A stretch of DNA of 64,000 nucleotides from Streptomyces sclerotialus (GCF_040907265.1 NZ_JBFOHP010000002.1:8122001-8186000); one strand, 5' to 3'; shown: positions 1 through 7,942, counted from the first letter of the stretch. Program-made: numbers and translations. Notes: generated from the letters alone by a model not told the origin.

Positions 1-139
1 AGTTCAGGCGCGCGTACGTCAGCGAGTCACCCTTCGGCGGTCCCTCGGCGAGCGCGGTACGGTCACCGTGTCGTGAGACGATTCGCTCGAACAGCGTGGG
101 CAGCGATTCGAGCGGTTCCAGCGCTTCATCTGCGGACAT
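1..139 (-). CDS. AMP-binding / NRPS adenylation protein, N-terminal fragment (runs off the left edge)
   Basis: Only the first 46 codons are present; the rest lies to the left of the window. The translation begins MSADEALEPL and contains LPTLFERIVSRHGDRTALAE followed by SLTYARLN. That is the usual opening of amino-acid adenylation domains and other AMP-dependent synthetases (LFE, then D-x-A-L, then LTY-x-x-LN). The ATG at 137-139 has a GGAGG Shine-Dalgarno about 9 nt upstream. The substrate cannot be read because the specificity core is missing. The StrR-type regulator on the same strand suggests a specialised-metabolism cluster extending leftwards. It could equally be a stand-alone acyl-CoA ligase. 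Confidence 0.7.
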   Translation of the reverse strand, partial: MSADEALEPLESLPTLFERIVSRHGDRTALAEGPPKGDSLTYARLN

Positions 140-718
140 GCAAGACGCCCTCCATTGACCCGTACGAGGAACGGCGAGCGTGGTCCCCCGTTGGTGTAAG
201 AAGCGGAAAAAGTGCCCGTGCCTCGGCGGAGGCGCCCTGGCAAGCGGGATGGTTTCCGAACAGAAATCATCATGGTGTGGCCCCAAAAGAGCTGTCAAGC
301 AAACGAATCTGAACAGCGGGCGACGCTCATCTCCGCTGCGGTACGCGGCGTCGAAGGCCCGGGTGCGCGCTGGGGAAGGCGGCGCGCGGAGCAAGGGAAC
401 GCCACGTGAACCGCGTCATTTCGCCTGGTAGCAGGGTGTGCGGAGATGCCGTGGGTGCGGAGGACGCCACCTCGCGCCGAGGCGCGCCCGGTGTTCCGGG
501 CGACGAGAGGCCGGCCGCCGGGTGACCGCACGCGGGCCGGTGCGTTTCCTCCACCTCGCGCGGCAAAGGCGCGACGGCAGGACAGGAATGGGCGGCCGAG
601 AACCGGTCGGGGTGCGCAGTACGCCAAAAAGCGCCCGCCGCGCCGACGCCCCGTTTCCGCCGCGTGGGCAGGCAGGAACTCAAGGCGTCGGCGCGGCGGT
701 ACTGTCGGCCGCGGCGGG
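140..718. other. gene-free interval between adenylation gene and StrR-type regulator
   Basis: No reading frame here has convincing codon usage or a recognisable product. The part nearest the left gene (about 180-320) is less GC-rich than its surroundings and should hold that gene's promoter. The part nearest the regulator holds a strong inverted repeat, listed separately as a terminator. I see no StrR-type operator in this interval. Confidence 0.6.
635..699 (-). terminator. long inverted repeat downstream of the StrR-type regulator
   Basis: The arms at 635-650 and 684-699 are perfect 16-bp reverse complements (ccgccgcgccgacgcc / ggcgtcggcgcggcgg), separated by 33 nt. The structure sits 20 nt past the stop of the minus-strand regulator gene, so a role as transcription terminator is likely. 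There is no U-run, as is common in Streptomyces. Confidence 0.55.
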
Positions 719-1807
719 TCAATCCGCCACGTCGCCGCGGGCCTCCACCTGCGTGGCGAATTCGCTCCAGACGGCCGCGCACGCGCGGGCGGCCTCGGCA
801 ATGGCCTCCGCGCAATGGGTGGGTACGCTGGCCGCCGCCCGGTCCAGTTCCGTGGCGCCGGAGCAATTGGTGTCAAGAAGCCGCAACAGCACGCGCCCCA
901 CCTCGCTGTGGCGCAGCGACGGGTCCCTGCGCAGCTTCTCCAGGGTCGAGATGGGGATTGCGGGAGGCCGTCCCGGACCGGCCGGCCGCGTGGACCGTAC
1001 GACCTCCGTGCGTTCGCACGTTCCCGCCGGGAGCTCCTCCCGGTTCGGTACCGCGGTGGAAAGGGGTGAGCGATGGGTGACGAGCGGCGAAGCGGGGCTC
1101 ACCGGACGCGGCGCGGCCTCCGCGGGGCGTCCTCGTCGCCGCTCAGGCACCGGATCCTGATTGCTGTCGAGGCGTCTGCGCACGTCGCGTGCGGTACCCA
1201 GGGAGACGCCCGCTTCGCGGGATATCTGGCGCAGGGAGGCGCCGGGATGAGCGGCGATCACTCGGGCGGCGCGTCTTCTGCCTTCGGCCGGATCGACCGG
1301 ACGCACTCGGCCGTCCCGGCCGACACGGGCGTTCGACTGGGGAACGTCCCCAGTTGAACGGTGGCGGATGCGGGCGACCGTCTTCGTCGCCAGTCCGGTG
1401 GCCGCCGCGATGGACCGGTCCGACCACTGCGGATGCGTGGTGAGGATGCGGGTCGCCGCGGCCGTGCGGTCGCCGCGGGACAACGGCAGGCCGTGTCGGG
1501 CGTTGAGCCGGACAGCGAGCACGAACGCGTCGTGCTCCGTGCCCTCGAAGAAGCGGACAGCGATGACCGTGTCACCGCGTAGGGCGGTGGCTCTGAGCCG
1601 GTGCATGCCGTCGATGACCCGCATCGTCTGCCGATGGACGACGACGGGAGGGAACGGATCCGGTGATTCGGCGAGGAGCAGTATGCGTTCCCTGTCCTCA
1701 CCTCCGAGTCTGGGGGAATCGCCAGGTAGTAATTGGGCGATGGGAATGTTTTCCGTGTCGGGGCTGACCGTTATGCAATCCGTTTGACTCAAGGCTTCGC
1801 CCATCAT
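719..1807 (-). CDS. ParB-domain pathway-specific regulator, StrR/NovG type
   Basis: This is a 362-residue transcription factor of the StrR/NovG/Tei15* group, which activates antibiotic clusters. The N-terminal half is a ParB/Srx-like domain with the VIDGMHRLRA signature (about residues 64-73). A first helix-turn-helix lies around 128-148 (WSDRSIAAATGLATKTVAR). A second lies around 188-212 (LRQISREAGVSLGTARDVRR), followed by a basic, Pro-rich stretch and a Leu-rich C-terminus. I chose the ATG at 1805-1807 because GGGAGG lies just upstream; the ATG directly after it (1804) has even better spacing. The frame is open 119 codons further upstream, but that part has no homology and starts before the Shine-Dalgarno. 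A consensus StrR operator lies inside the gene (1331-1359), suggesting autoregulation. Confidence 0.85.
   Translation of the reverse strand: MMGEALSQTDCITVSPDTENIPIAQLLPGDSPRLGGEDRERILLLAESPDPFPPVVVHRQTMRVIDGMHRLRATALRGDTVIAVRFFEGTEHDAFVLAVRLNARHGLPLSRGDRTAAATRILTTHPQWSDRSIAAATGLATKTVARIRHRSTGDVPQSNARVGRDGRVRPVDPAEGRRRAARVIAAHPGASLRQISREAGVSLGTARDVRRRLDSNQDPVPERRRGRPAEAAPRPVSPASPLVTHRSPLSTAVPNREELPAGTCERTEVVRSTRPAGPGRPPAIPISTLEKLRRDPSLRHSEVGRVLLRLLDTNCSGATELDRAAASVPTHCAEAIAEAARACAAVWSEFATQVEARGDVAD
1331..1359. promoter_or_regulatory. StrR/NovG-type operator inside the regulator gene
   Basis: The half-sites GTTCGACTG (1331-1339) and CAGTTGAAC (1351-1359) are separated by exactly 11 bp. This matches the published StrR/NovG consensus GTTCRACTG-N11-CRGTYGAAC at every defined position. 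The dyad extends inward by three more G/C pairs on each side. It lies about 450 bp downstream of the start codon of a StrR-family gene. Binding by the encoded protein is inferred. Confidence 0.75.
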
Positions 1808-2327
1808 AAAGCCTCCCTTGTCCGGATCGAAGAAATCTCCGGAGGTATTCCGTTGTGCAGCGGGGGGTGGCGCTCGACAGTCGGGGAAGAACTTCGGGAA
1901 GAATGCCGGCGGTCGGAACCGCGGATACTGTACAACCCGGTCACAGCATCCGGAAGGATACCTAACAGTTGGAGCCCTCCCCGCGGTTGTCGCGGGAAAA
2001 GGAAGCGCGAGCAGGGCGACGACGACCGCGGGGCCCACCCGGTGCTGCCCCTGGAGCCTGCGTACACGCTCTCGCCGCCCTCCCGACTCCTCACGGTTCC
2101 CGAAGGCATGACGCGGCCTCCGGCCTCCCCAACGCCCCTGCTCCGCGGTCGAGTTCCCGCACAAGGTCAGTGACCTGCCGGGGCACCGAAGGATTGCACT
2201 GAAGCGAACACGCGGTCACGGCGCATTATTCGGCAGGCAACGGGACACCCGACGACGAAAGGTTCGTGCCTCTGTTCGCTCATGGCCGTCACCGGTATCC
2301 CGCCCGGTGTCCGGTCCGGGCACGGAC
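1808..2327. other. gene-free upstream region of the StrR-type regulator
   Basis: No gene is supported here. The stretch around 1900-1975 is less GC-rich than the rest and should contain the regulator's promoter (minus strand), but I cannot assign -35/-10 boxes with confidence. From 2328 it passes into the periodic repeat array. Confidence 0.5.
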
Positions 2328-2592
2328 GACCGTTCGTGCCGATTATGGTGACCGTTCCGGCTGGGGCGGAGGACTGTTCGGCCCGGTACGGGAAACTGTT
2401 CGGTCCGGAACGGAAGGCCATTCCGACCGGGCGTGGCGACCTTTCCAGCTGAGGTGGGGCCCATTCCGGCCGGGACCGTTCCGGTTGGGGGTGACTGTTC
2501 GGTCCAGGGCCGTGACCGTTCCGACCCGGGGGAGGTGACCGTTCCGGCCGTCTTTGGGGACCGTTCGGGGCGGAAAAGGTGACCGTTCCGGC
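2328..2592. repeat. 13-copy degenerate array of GACCGTTCC with ~22 bp period
   Basis: A motif GACCGTTCCGG (variants GACTGTTCGG, CCATTCCGG and similar) begins at 2328, 2350, 2372, 2394, 2416, 2438, 2459, 2474, 2493, 2514, 2537, 2559 and 2581. Eight of the twelve intervals are exactly 22 bp; the rest are 15-23 bp. Only the first 9-11 bases of each unit are conserved. The period is not a multiple of three, so it is not a protein repeat. Two helical turns per unit would put all sites on one face of the DNA. Confidence 0.8.
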
Positions 2593-2680
2593 CGCGCGGC
2601 GAGGCACCGTACTCCGACCGGCCCGGCGGATGCCGACGGCCTTCGGCCCCGGCGGCGGCCACTCGCAGGGGCTCAAGGGC

Positions 2681-2791
2681 GGTGTTCGCCACGAACTGTG
2701 CCAGGCGCGTTCGGACGCGCCCACCCTGCTCATCCACGGCCGCGACGACCGCGTCGCCCCGGCCTCTTCGTGGCGCGACGTCATGAGTTGA
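2681..2791 (+). pseudogene. alpha/beta hydrolase, C-terminal fragment
   Basis: The translation reads ...ARSDAPTLLIHGRDDRVAP..., the strand carrying the acidic catalytic residue (G-R-D-D) of alpha/beta hydrolases. There is no nucleophile elbow or catalytic His. The fragment starts abruptly next to the 22-bp array and ends at a TGA inside the following transposase fragment. It is a relic, not a working gene. Confidence 0.5.
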
Positions 2792-2965
2792 CTGATCAGG
2801 CGTGGGTAATGGCCGAGCCGTTGCCGGCTCCGTCTCGGATGGGTCGGTCGGCGCGGACCGCAGGCAGGTGAGGAACGGGACCCCGTGGAAGCTGTCCACC
2901 TGAACTGCCTGGCGGGACCTGCCCAGGTACAGATGCCCCCATCAGGGTGGTTCCGGCTGGATCCC
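2779..2965 (+). pseudogene. IS5-family-like transposase remnant
   Basis: One frame gives RHELTDQAWVMAEPLPAP, like the N-terminus of IS5-type transposases (LTD-x-x-W-x-x-x-x-PLLP). After a TGA, a shifted frame gives NGTPWKLST, then another TGA, then TAWRDLPRY. This resembles the family's (V)NG-(I/T)-(L/P)-WKLSTGTAWRDLPERYG block. At least one frameshift, an in-frame stop and loss of the catalytic C-terminus show a dead element. I could not identify its terminal inverted repeats. Confidence 0.55.
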
Positions 2966-3013
2966 GTGGTAGTGGGTCGCCTGACGTCAGGCGACGGCGC
3001 ATTGTGACTCACG

Positions 3014-3112
3014 ATGCTGCGGATGCCCGCCGAACCGATGCTCGGACAGCCCGTCGGCACCTTCGCCCTGCCGACGAACTGGGCGGCGGAGCCGAAGTGG
3101 GACGGGGAAGCC
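3014..3112 (+). pseudogene. ATP-dependent DNA ligase, N-terminal fragment
   Basis: The translation MLRMPAEPMLGQPVG, then ALPTNWAAEPKWDG, matches the start of LigC/LigD-type ATP-dependent DNA ligases up to and including the adenylated Lys in the E-x-KWDG motif. Homology stops right after KWDG, where the sequence joins, head-on, the narG remnant of the opposite strand. The join marks a rearrangement breakpoint. Confidence 0.6.
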
Positions 3113-3796
3113 GAGGCGCGCCGATCAGCGCGTGGAACCGCGCCCCGACGGCGTGCGAGGCCATCGACATCGCCGGAAGGGGGAGAAGCCCGCGATCCGG
3201 TCGGGCCCGTACTCGCGCAGCGTGTGCACATGGGCCGCCGCCGCGATCTCCCACGCCTCGTCCCAGCCGATCCGTACCAGGCCGCCCTTGCCGCGCGCCG
3301 CCTGGTACCGGCGCCGCTTGTCCGGATCGCCGGTGATCTCCGTCCAGGCGGCCACCGGGTCGCCGCCCAGCCGCTGCTTCGCCTCCCGGAACATCTCCAC
3401 CAGCACACCGCGGGCATGCGGACAGCGCACGCGGGTCGGCGAGTACGTGTACCAGGAGAACGACGCGCCGCGCGGACAGCCGCGCGGCTCGTAGTCCGGC
3501 CGGTCCGGGCCCGCCGAAGGGTAGTCGGTCGCCTGCGTCTCCCAGGTGATCAGCCCGTCCTTGACGTACACCTGTCACGAACACGACCCGGTGCAGTTCA
3601 CTCCGTGCGTGCAGCGCACCACCTTGTCGTGCGCCCAACGCTCGCGGTACGGCCGGTCGTTGCCATGCTGGTCGGTGCGGAAGGCCGCCCGGCCGTCCGA
3701 GGTCGCCGGCAGCCGCCGCAACAACGTCCCGGCCGCCGGCAACCGTTCGGCCGCATCCGAGACGGCCCGCTCCGCCTTGGCCCTGCCACGCCTCAC
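3113..3796 (-). pseudogene. narG: respiratory nitrate reductase alpha subunit (narG) remnant
   Basis: On the minus strand the N-terminal part of NarG is clear: ...[21 protein letters not shown], stop, QVYVKDGLITWET..., PRGCPRGASFSWYTYSPTR, GKGGLVRIGWDEAWE, HVHTLREYGPDRIAGFSP. The Trp that normally follows NCTGSCS is replaced by TGA (3572-3574). A one-base deletion near 3178-3183 then shifts the frame, after which MSMASHAVGARFHALIGAP is recovered. The gene is cut off there, losing most of the molybdopterin domains. Nonsense mutation, frameshift and truncation together make it non-functional. No narH/J/I is nearby. Confidence 0.85.
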
Positions 3797-3922
3797 GCCA
3801 TGGACTCCCCTCGGAGATCGACCTGACCACGGCCGCTCCGGTCATTGCTCCGGGGGACTGCCACTGATACGGGACAGGTCGGCCGGAAGAGGCTGCCGAG
3901 GCCGGGGCGATGACACAGGCTC

Positions 3923-4618
3923 TCAGCCGTGGAACGTCGTGGTCGCCTCCAGCGTGGCCCGCCCGGTCGTGAGGCGGTTGACCGCAGCGGTCGCTTCGGC
4001 GTAGCCGAAGGAGACCCCCACCAGTAGCTTTCCTCCGGTGACACCGAGTTCACCGCGTACCGTGTCGGCATAGAAGCTCAGCAGTCCCTGCGGGCAGCTG
4101 TCCACGCCGTACGCGGTCATCGCCAGCAGCAGTGTCTGCATGTAGGCGCCGACATCCGCGGCCAGCCGGGCCCCGGCATTGTCGGGGGCGAACAGGAACG
4201 CGACGTGCGGTGCCCCGTAGAACCGCAGGCTCTCGGCATCGTAGGCCGCACGGGCCGCACGGTCGTCGCGGCCGATGCCCAGCGCCCCGTAGAGCTCGGC
4301 GCCGAACGCGGCCCGTCGGTCCTGGTGCACCTCCGCGTACATGTCCTCGCTGTACGCGTAGTCGACCGACGTGCGCCCCTCGGCGTGTGCCGCCTCCAGC
4401 GCGTCCGCCAGCCGGTCACGCACCGCCCCGCTCACCACCTCGACCTGCCACGGCTGCGCGTTGGAATTGGACGGTGCCGCGCCGGCCAGCGAGAAGACCG
4501 CACGCATCGTCTCCTCGGGGACGGCCTCGGGCCGGAACGCACGCGTCGCTCGACGGCCACGGATCAGCTTCTCCGCATGGCCACTCAGCTCAGTGGGGTG
4601 GGACGGGCACAGGCTCAT
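3923..4618 (-). CDS. nitroreductase-family FMN oxidoreductase
   Basis: This 231-residue protein has the nitroreductase signature near the N-terminus (RRATRAFRPEAVPEE, then AAPSNSNAQPW, which contacts FMN and the dimer partner). It also has the C-terminal GVSFGYAE segment. Members reduce nitroaromatics, quinones or enones with NAD(P)H. It is transcribed divergently from a TetR regulator. The 105-bp gap holds two matching palindromes, one 26 bp upstream of this start, so repression by that TetR protein, released by a small ligand, is likely. The physiological substrate cannot be told from sequence. Confidence 0.88.
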   Translation of the reverse strand: MSLCPSHPTELSGHAEKLIRGRRATRAFRPEAVPEETMRAVFSLAGAAPSNSNAQPWQVEVVSGAVRDRLADALEAAHAEGRTSVDYAYSEDMYAEVHQDRRAAFGAELYGALGIGRDDRAARAAYDAESLRFYGAPHVAFLFAPDNAGARLAADVGAYMQTLLLAMTAYGVDSCPQGLLSFYADTVRGELGVTGGKLLVGVSFGYAEATAAVNRLTTGRATLEATTTFHG

Positions 4619-4643
4619 GGATCACTCCTCGACGACAGCACGT

Positions 4644-4667
4644 CAAGTAAACGAGAGCGTTTACTTG
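4644..4667. promoter_or_regulatory. TetR-type operator 1
   Basis: CAAGTAAACG (4644-4653) and CGTTTACTTG (4658-4667) form a perfect 10-bp inverted repeat with a 4-bp spacer. It sits in the divergent nitroreductase/TetR promoter region and is shared almost exactly with operator 2. Confidence 0.8.
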
Positions 4668-4696
4668 AGTCCCGACCCTAACGTCCGGCCCGCCGG

Positions 4697-4718
4697 AAGT
4701 AAACGCCCGCGTATACTT
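4697..4718. promoter_or_regulatory. TetR-type operator 2
   Basis: AAGTAAACG (4697-4705) and CGTATACTT (4710-4718) repeat the operator 1 sequence with the same 4-bp spacer and one mismatch. The site ends 5 bp before the tetR start codon, where bound repressor would block its own gene. Confidence 0.78.
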
Positions 4719-4723
4719 GCCCT

Positions 4724-5326
4724 GTGAGTGCGACGACTACGGAGACCGAACGACGAGGGCGCGGCGGACGCGGCGGACGCGAACGCATCCTGGCGGCGGC
4801 CGCCCAGCTGTTCGCGCAGCAGGGCATCAACGCCACCGGCATGGAGCAGGTCGCGGAGGCGGCGCCGGTGTCCAAACGCACCCTCTACGCCCATTTCCGG
4901 ACCAAGAGCGACCTGGTCATCGCCCACTTGCGGGAGCTGTCCGCCGCCGGACGGACACTGGAGGGCGTACTCACCCGCGACGACCTGCCCCCGCGGGAGC
5001 GCCTGCTCCGGCTGTTCGACCATCCGGCGCCGGAGGCGAGTCCCGTACGCGGGTGCCCGTTCGTCGACGCCGCGGCGGAATTCCCCGACCCGGACAGTGC
5101 GATCCACTCGTACGCGCGCGAGCAGAAACTGCTGATGGTGCACCTCGTCACCGCGCTGGTGACGGAACTGGGCGCCGCCGACCCCACCGCACTCGCCGAG
5201 CAACTGGTCACCCTCGCGGACGGAGCGGCCAGCCGCGCGATGGTGCTCGGTGAGGCGGACTACGGCCGGCACGCACGGGCAGCCGCGGAGATCCTCCTCG
5301 CACACGCTCTGCCGAAGTCGAGCTGA
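4724..5326 (+). CDS. TetR-family transcriptional regulator
   Basis: A 200-residue protein starting at GTG 4724. After a Gly/Arg-rich tail, the N-terminal helix-turn-helix is canonical (RERILAAAAQLFAQQGINAT, then MEQVAEAAPVSKRTLYAHFRTKSDL). The rest is the helical ligand-binding domain, with VRGCPF and FPDPDSAIH segments seen in regulators of small oxidoreductase genes. It probably represses itself and the divergent nitroreductase through the two palindromes in the intergenic gap. A strong hairpin follows the gene. Confidence 0.9.
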   Translation: MSATTTETERRGRGGRGGRERILAAAAQLFAQQGINATGMEQVAEAAPVSKRTLYAHFRTKSDLVIAHLRELSAAGRTLEGVLTRDDLPPRERLLRLFDHPAPEASPVRGCPFVDAAAEFPDPDSAIHSYAREQKLLMVHLVTALVTELGAADPTALAEQLVTLADGAASRAMVLGEADYGRHARAAAEILLAHALPKSS

Positions 5327-5353
5327 CAGCCCCGAGGAGCGGAAGGAACGACG

Positions 5354-5389
5354 ACGCCGGGGTGCCGAAACCGCTCGGCACCCCGGCGT
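5354..5389 (+). terminator. hairpin terminator after the TetR gene
   Basis: The arms 5354-5368 (acgccggggtgccga) and 5375-5389 (tcggcaccccggcgt) are perfectly complementary over 15 bp with a 6-nt loop. They lie 28 nt past the tetR stop. The converging pseudogene from the right could share it. Confidence 0.8.
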
Positions 5390-5479
5390 GACCTCGAGGG
5401 CGAGGAGAGCGGAGGGACTAGTTCAAAGAGGAATGAGAAGGAAGTCCTTCCATGGCCTCGCCAGACACAACGTCAACGG

Positions 5480-6815
5480 TCAGCCGGGGATCAGAGCACG
5501 CGGATGCTCCGGGGTGACCGTCACGGAGTCCGGGTGCAGCCCGTCCGGGCGCTGCATGCCGATGTACGTGACGGGGCCGTCCGGCACCGTCACACCGTCC
5601 CACAGCGTGGTGGCCGTGGCGCGCTCGGCCAGCAGACCGGTGAGGCGGCGGACCGTGCGGTACTCGCGCTCGACGATGCCACGCAGCAGCGTGGCGACCG
5701 ACACCCGGTTCTCCTCGACCCGGTTGGCGTGCGGATCGCCCCGCAGGTACAGAGGGAGCCACCTGGCACGCCAACGGCCGTCGCTCCCGCGCAGGAAAGC
5801 CAATGGCAGTGCGACCCTGCCCGGCCCGCGCAACTCCGACTTCATCCGCACGGTGCGCGGCCTCGAAAGGACGGCCCCGCTACGCGGCATCGCGCAGCAT
5901 GAAACCGAAGAACGACTCCTCGACCGCCTCGAAGCCCTCGCCCGCGTAGATGTTGACCTGCGGCACGATGAAGGTGCCGCGCACGGTGTCCAGCCGCGGG
6001 TCGATGAACTCCGAGGCGCCGTCGGGCGCCTCCGTGACGTCGCCGGAGTGCTCGCCGCCGACCTCCGTCAGGGCGGTGTACGACAGCCGGCAGACGGCCG
6101 CGTGATCGGCGTCGAGCAGCACCGCCGACAGGTCGTAGTCGGTGCGGCAGCTCCGCTGCTTCCAGTGGACGAAGAAGCGCAGCAGTTCACCGTCGACGGG
6201 GGAGAGGGAACCACGGGGCAGTACGCCGAACCCGCCGGTCGTCGCCCGGCCGCTCAGCGGGAGCGCGACATCGAGGATGCCGGGGTCGATGAGCAGGTGC
6301 CCCGGCTCCGGGAGGCGGCGCCGCGTCTCGGCGTCCAGGACGTCGATGCGGCGCTTCCGCTCCGCGAACTCCTCGTGCGCGGCCGGCATCTCGGCGTACG
6401 TGTGCGGATACGTGCCGTACGAGGGCAGGGTCAGCAGGTCGGCCACACCGGTACGGAGCTGCGCGAGGGTGCCCTCACGCGAGGCGTCGTCGGCGAGCGC
6501 CTCGGCGATGCACCGCGTCCAGAAGTCGAACGTGTCCGGCACGTCGGCCGGGAAGCCGAGGAAGTAGACGTTGTGCTCAACGTGGTCGCCGACGGTCTCG
6601 CGGACGCTGTCCAGCGTGCGTACGGCGGTGTCGGCGACGGCCGCCTCGGAGAGCCCCGACAGCCGCTCCAGCAGATCCGCCGAGAGCTGGAAGCCCACGG
6701 ACATCAGCGCGGCGTCGAACCGCAGCGCCGCGACATCACCTTGCCCGGCTGGCCCGCAAGGGGCGGGCAGGCGGTGCGTGTGCCGGATGACCAGGGATTC
6801 GAGAGGGTGCACCAT
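5480..6815 (-). pseudogene. TerD-like stress protein gene broken by a stop and a frameshift
   Basis: Two overlapping minus-strand frames make up one ancestral gene. The first (6815-5880) begins MVHPLESLVI and contains the TerD-type stretch RTDYDLSAVLLDADH, GASEFIDP, FIVPQVNIYAGEGFE, ESFFGFMLRD. It ends in TAG at 5880-5882. Past that stop the same frame reads RGRPFE. One base later a second frame takes over with PRTVRMKSELRGPGR and runs to LIPG at 5480. The order matches the C-terminal part of Streptomyces proteins related to the MXAN_6230/SCO0854 group. A C-to-T change in a Gln codon plus a one-base insertion explain the lesion. No RING-type Cys cluster is seen. Confidence 0.7.
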
Positions 6816-6895
6816 CTCGGCATGATCGCGAACGACGCGCGGCACCGCATGCGAGTGTCCGCACGCGGCGGCCGGTCGCGGTTTGTCACAGGCGC

Positions 6896-7711
6896 TCAGT
6901 GCAGGGTGGACACCCGCGTACGAAGGAAGTCCAGCAGGACGGTGTTGAAACGCTCGGGCTGCTCGGCCCCGGGCAGGTGCCCGGCGCCCTCGATGACACT
7001 GAGCGTGGCGTGCGGAACGAGACGGCCGATGGCCTCCGCCTCGGCGACCGGAGTGTAGACGTCGTCCGCGCCGACCACGATCAGTGTGGGAACCACGACG
7101 GCGGCGAGGGTCTCCCGATAGTCGGGCCGCTCCGCCCGCCCACGCAGTGCGGCCGCGGCGCCCCGGGGATCGGTGGCACGCATCATGCCGAGCACGCGTG
7201 CGGCCACGTCGGGGAGGGCGGCGACGTTGTACGAGGCGAGCATCTTGTCGATGACCTCGCCCGCGTAACCGTCCATGCCCTCGGCGAGCAGCCGGTCGGC
7301 GAGGCTGTTGCGGAACTCCTTGCCCTCGGCCGTCTCGGCGGAGTACGAGGTGTCGGACAGGAGGAGCGCGCGTACCCGTCGCGGGTAGCGGCGGTGGAAC
7401 TCCATGGTGATCTGGCCTCCCATGGACACGCCGCCGATGACCACGCGCTCGATGCCGAGATGGTCCAGGAGGCCGGCGATGTCGTCCGCGAAGCAGGAGA
7501 GGAGCACCTTGCCGGGCGTGACACTGCTGTCCCCGTAACCGCGCAGATCGGGGGTGATCACCCGGTACCCGGCCGCCGCGAGCGCCTCGGCCTGCGGGGT
7601 CCACAGCGTGCGGTTGAACGGATGCCCGTGGACCAGTACGAACGGCATGCCGTCCGCCGGGCCCAAGTCGTCGTAGGAAAGCGTGGCGTCGTTCACCGTC
7701 ACGCGGTTCAT
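6896..7711 (-). CDS. alpha/beta hydrolase
   Basis: This 271-residue alpha/beta hydrolase has the oxyanion motif VLVHGHPF (about 26-33), nucleophile elbow GVSMGG (Ser about 96), acid loop GADDVYTPV and catalytic His in GAGHLPGAEQP. It resembles 3-oxoadipate enol-lactonases and related C-C or ester hydrolases. I start it at ATG 7711 because AGGGGG lies 6 nt upstream and the 23 residues of the longer frame are not conserved-looking. It is divergent from the alcohol dehydrogenase at 7943. The palindrome TTGATCAA between them may be a shared operator. Confidence 0.85.
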   Translation of the reverse strand: MNRVTVNDATLSYDDLGPADGMPFVLVHGHPFNRTLWTPQAEALAAAGYRVITPDLRGYGDSSVTPGKVLLSCFADDIAGLLDHLGIERVVIGGVSMGGQITMEFHRRYPRRVRALLLSDTSYSAETAEGKEFRNSLADRLLAEGMDGYAGEVIDKMLASYNVAALPDVAARVLGMMRATDPRGAAAALRGRAERPDYRETLAAVVVPTLIVVGADDVYTPVAEAEAIGRLVPHATLSVIEGAGHLPGAEQPERFNTVLLDFLRTRVSTLH

Positions 7712-7769
7712 CGGGCCCCCTGGTGTCGCGTTCGTCGGCACTGTGGCGGCAACATACGGCTCCCGTGAT

Positions 7770-7783
7770 CGTTTGATCAAGCG
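7770..7783. promoter_or_regulatory. short palindrome in the divergent hydrolase/dehydrogenase promoter
   Basis: CGTTTGATCAAGCG has a perfect TTGATCAA core (7773-7780) with one mismatch in the flanks. It lies 59 bp upstream of the hydrolase start in a 231-bp divergent gap. A regulatory role is a guess. Confidence 0.3.
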
Positions 7784-7942
7784 GATAACCGGCTCGCGTG
7801 GAGCGGCGGAACCACATCAACGGCCGCTGGTCAGCTCATGATCCGAATACGCTGGTGGCAGTGCCGGCCGATTCCTCCCCGAACACGCCCCGTCCCCACT
7901 CCCTCCACACCCCCACACCCGGCCCACGACCGAAGGAAGCAC

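Noticed and set aside
1331..1359. Reading the StrR-type dyad as a terminator hairpin
   Set aside because: It lies in the middle of an intact gene and matches a known operator consensus base for base.
2328..2592. The 22-bp periodic array as a CRISPR
   Set aside because: Repeat core is only 9-11 bp, spacers are ~11 bp and no cas genes are present.
5250..7058. Plus-strand frame of ~600 codons
   Set aside because: It spans the terminator, the TerD-like pseudogene and the end of the hydrolase on the opposite strand; no recognisable domain.
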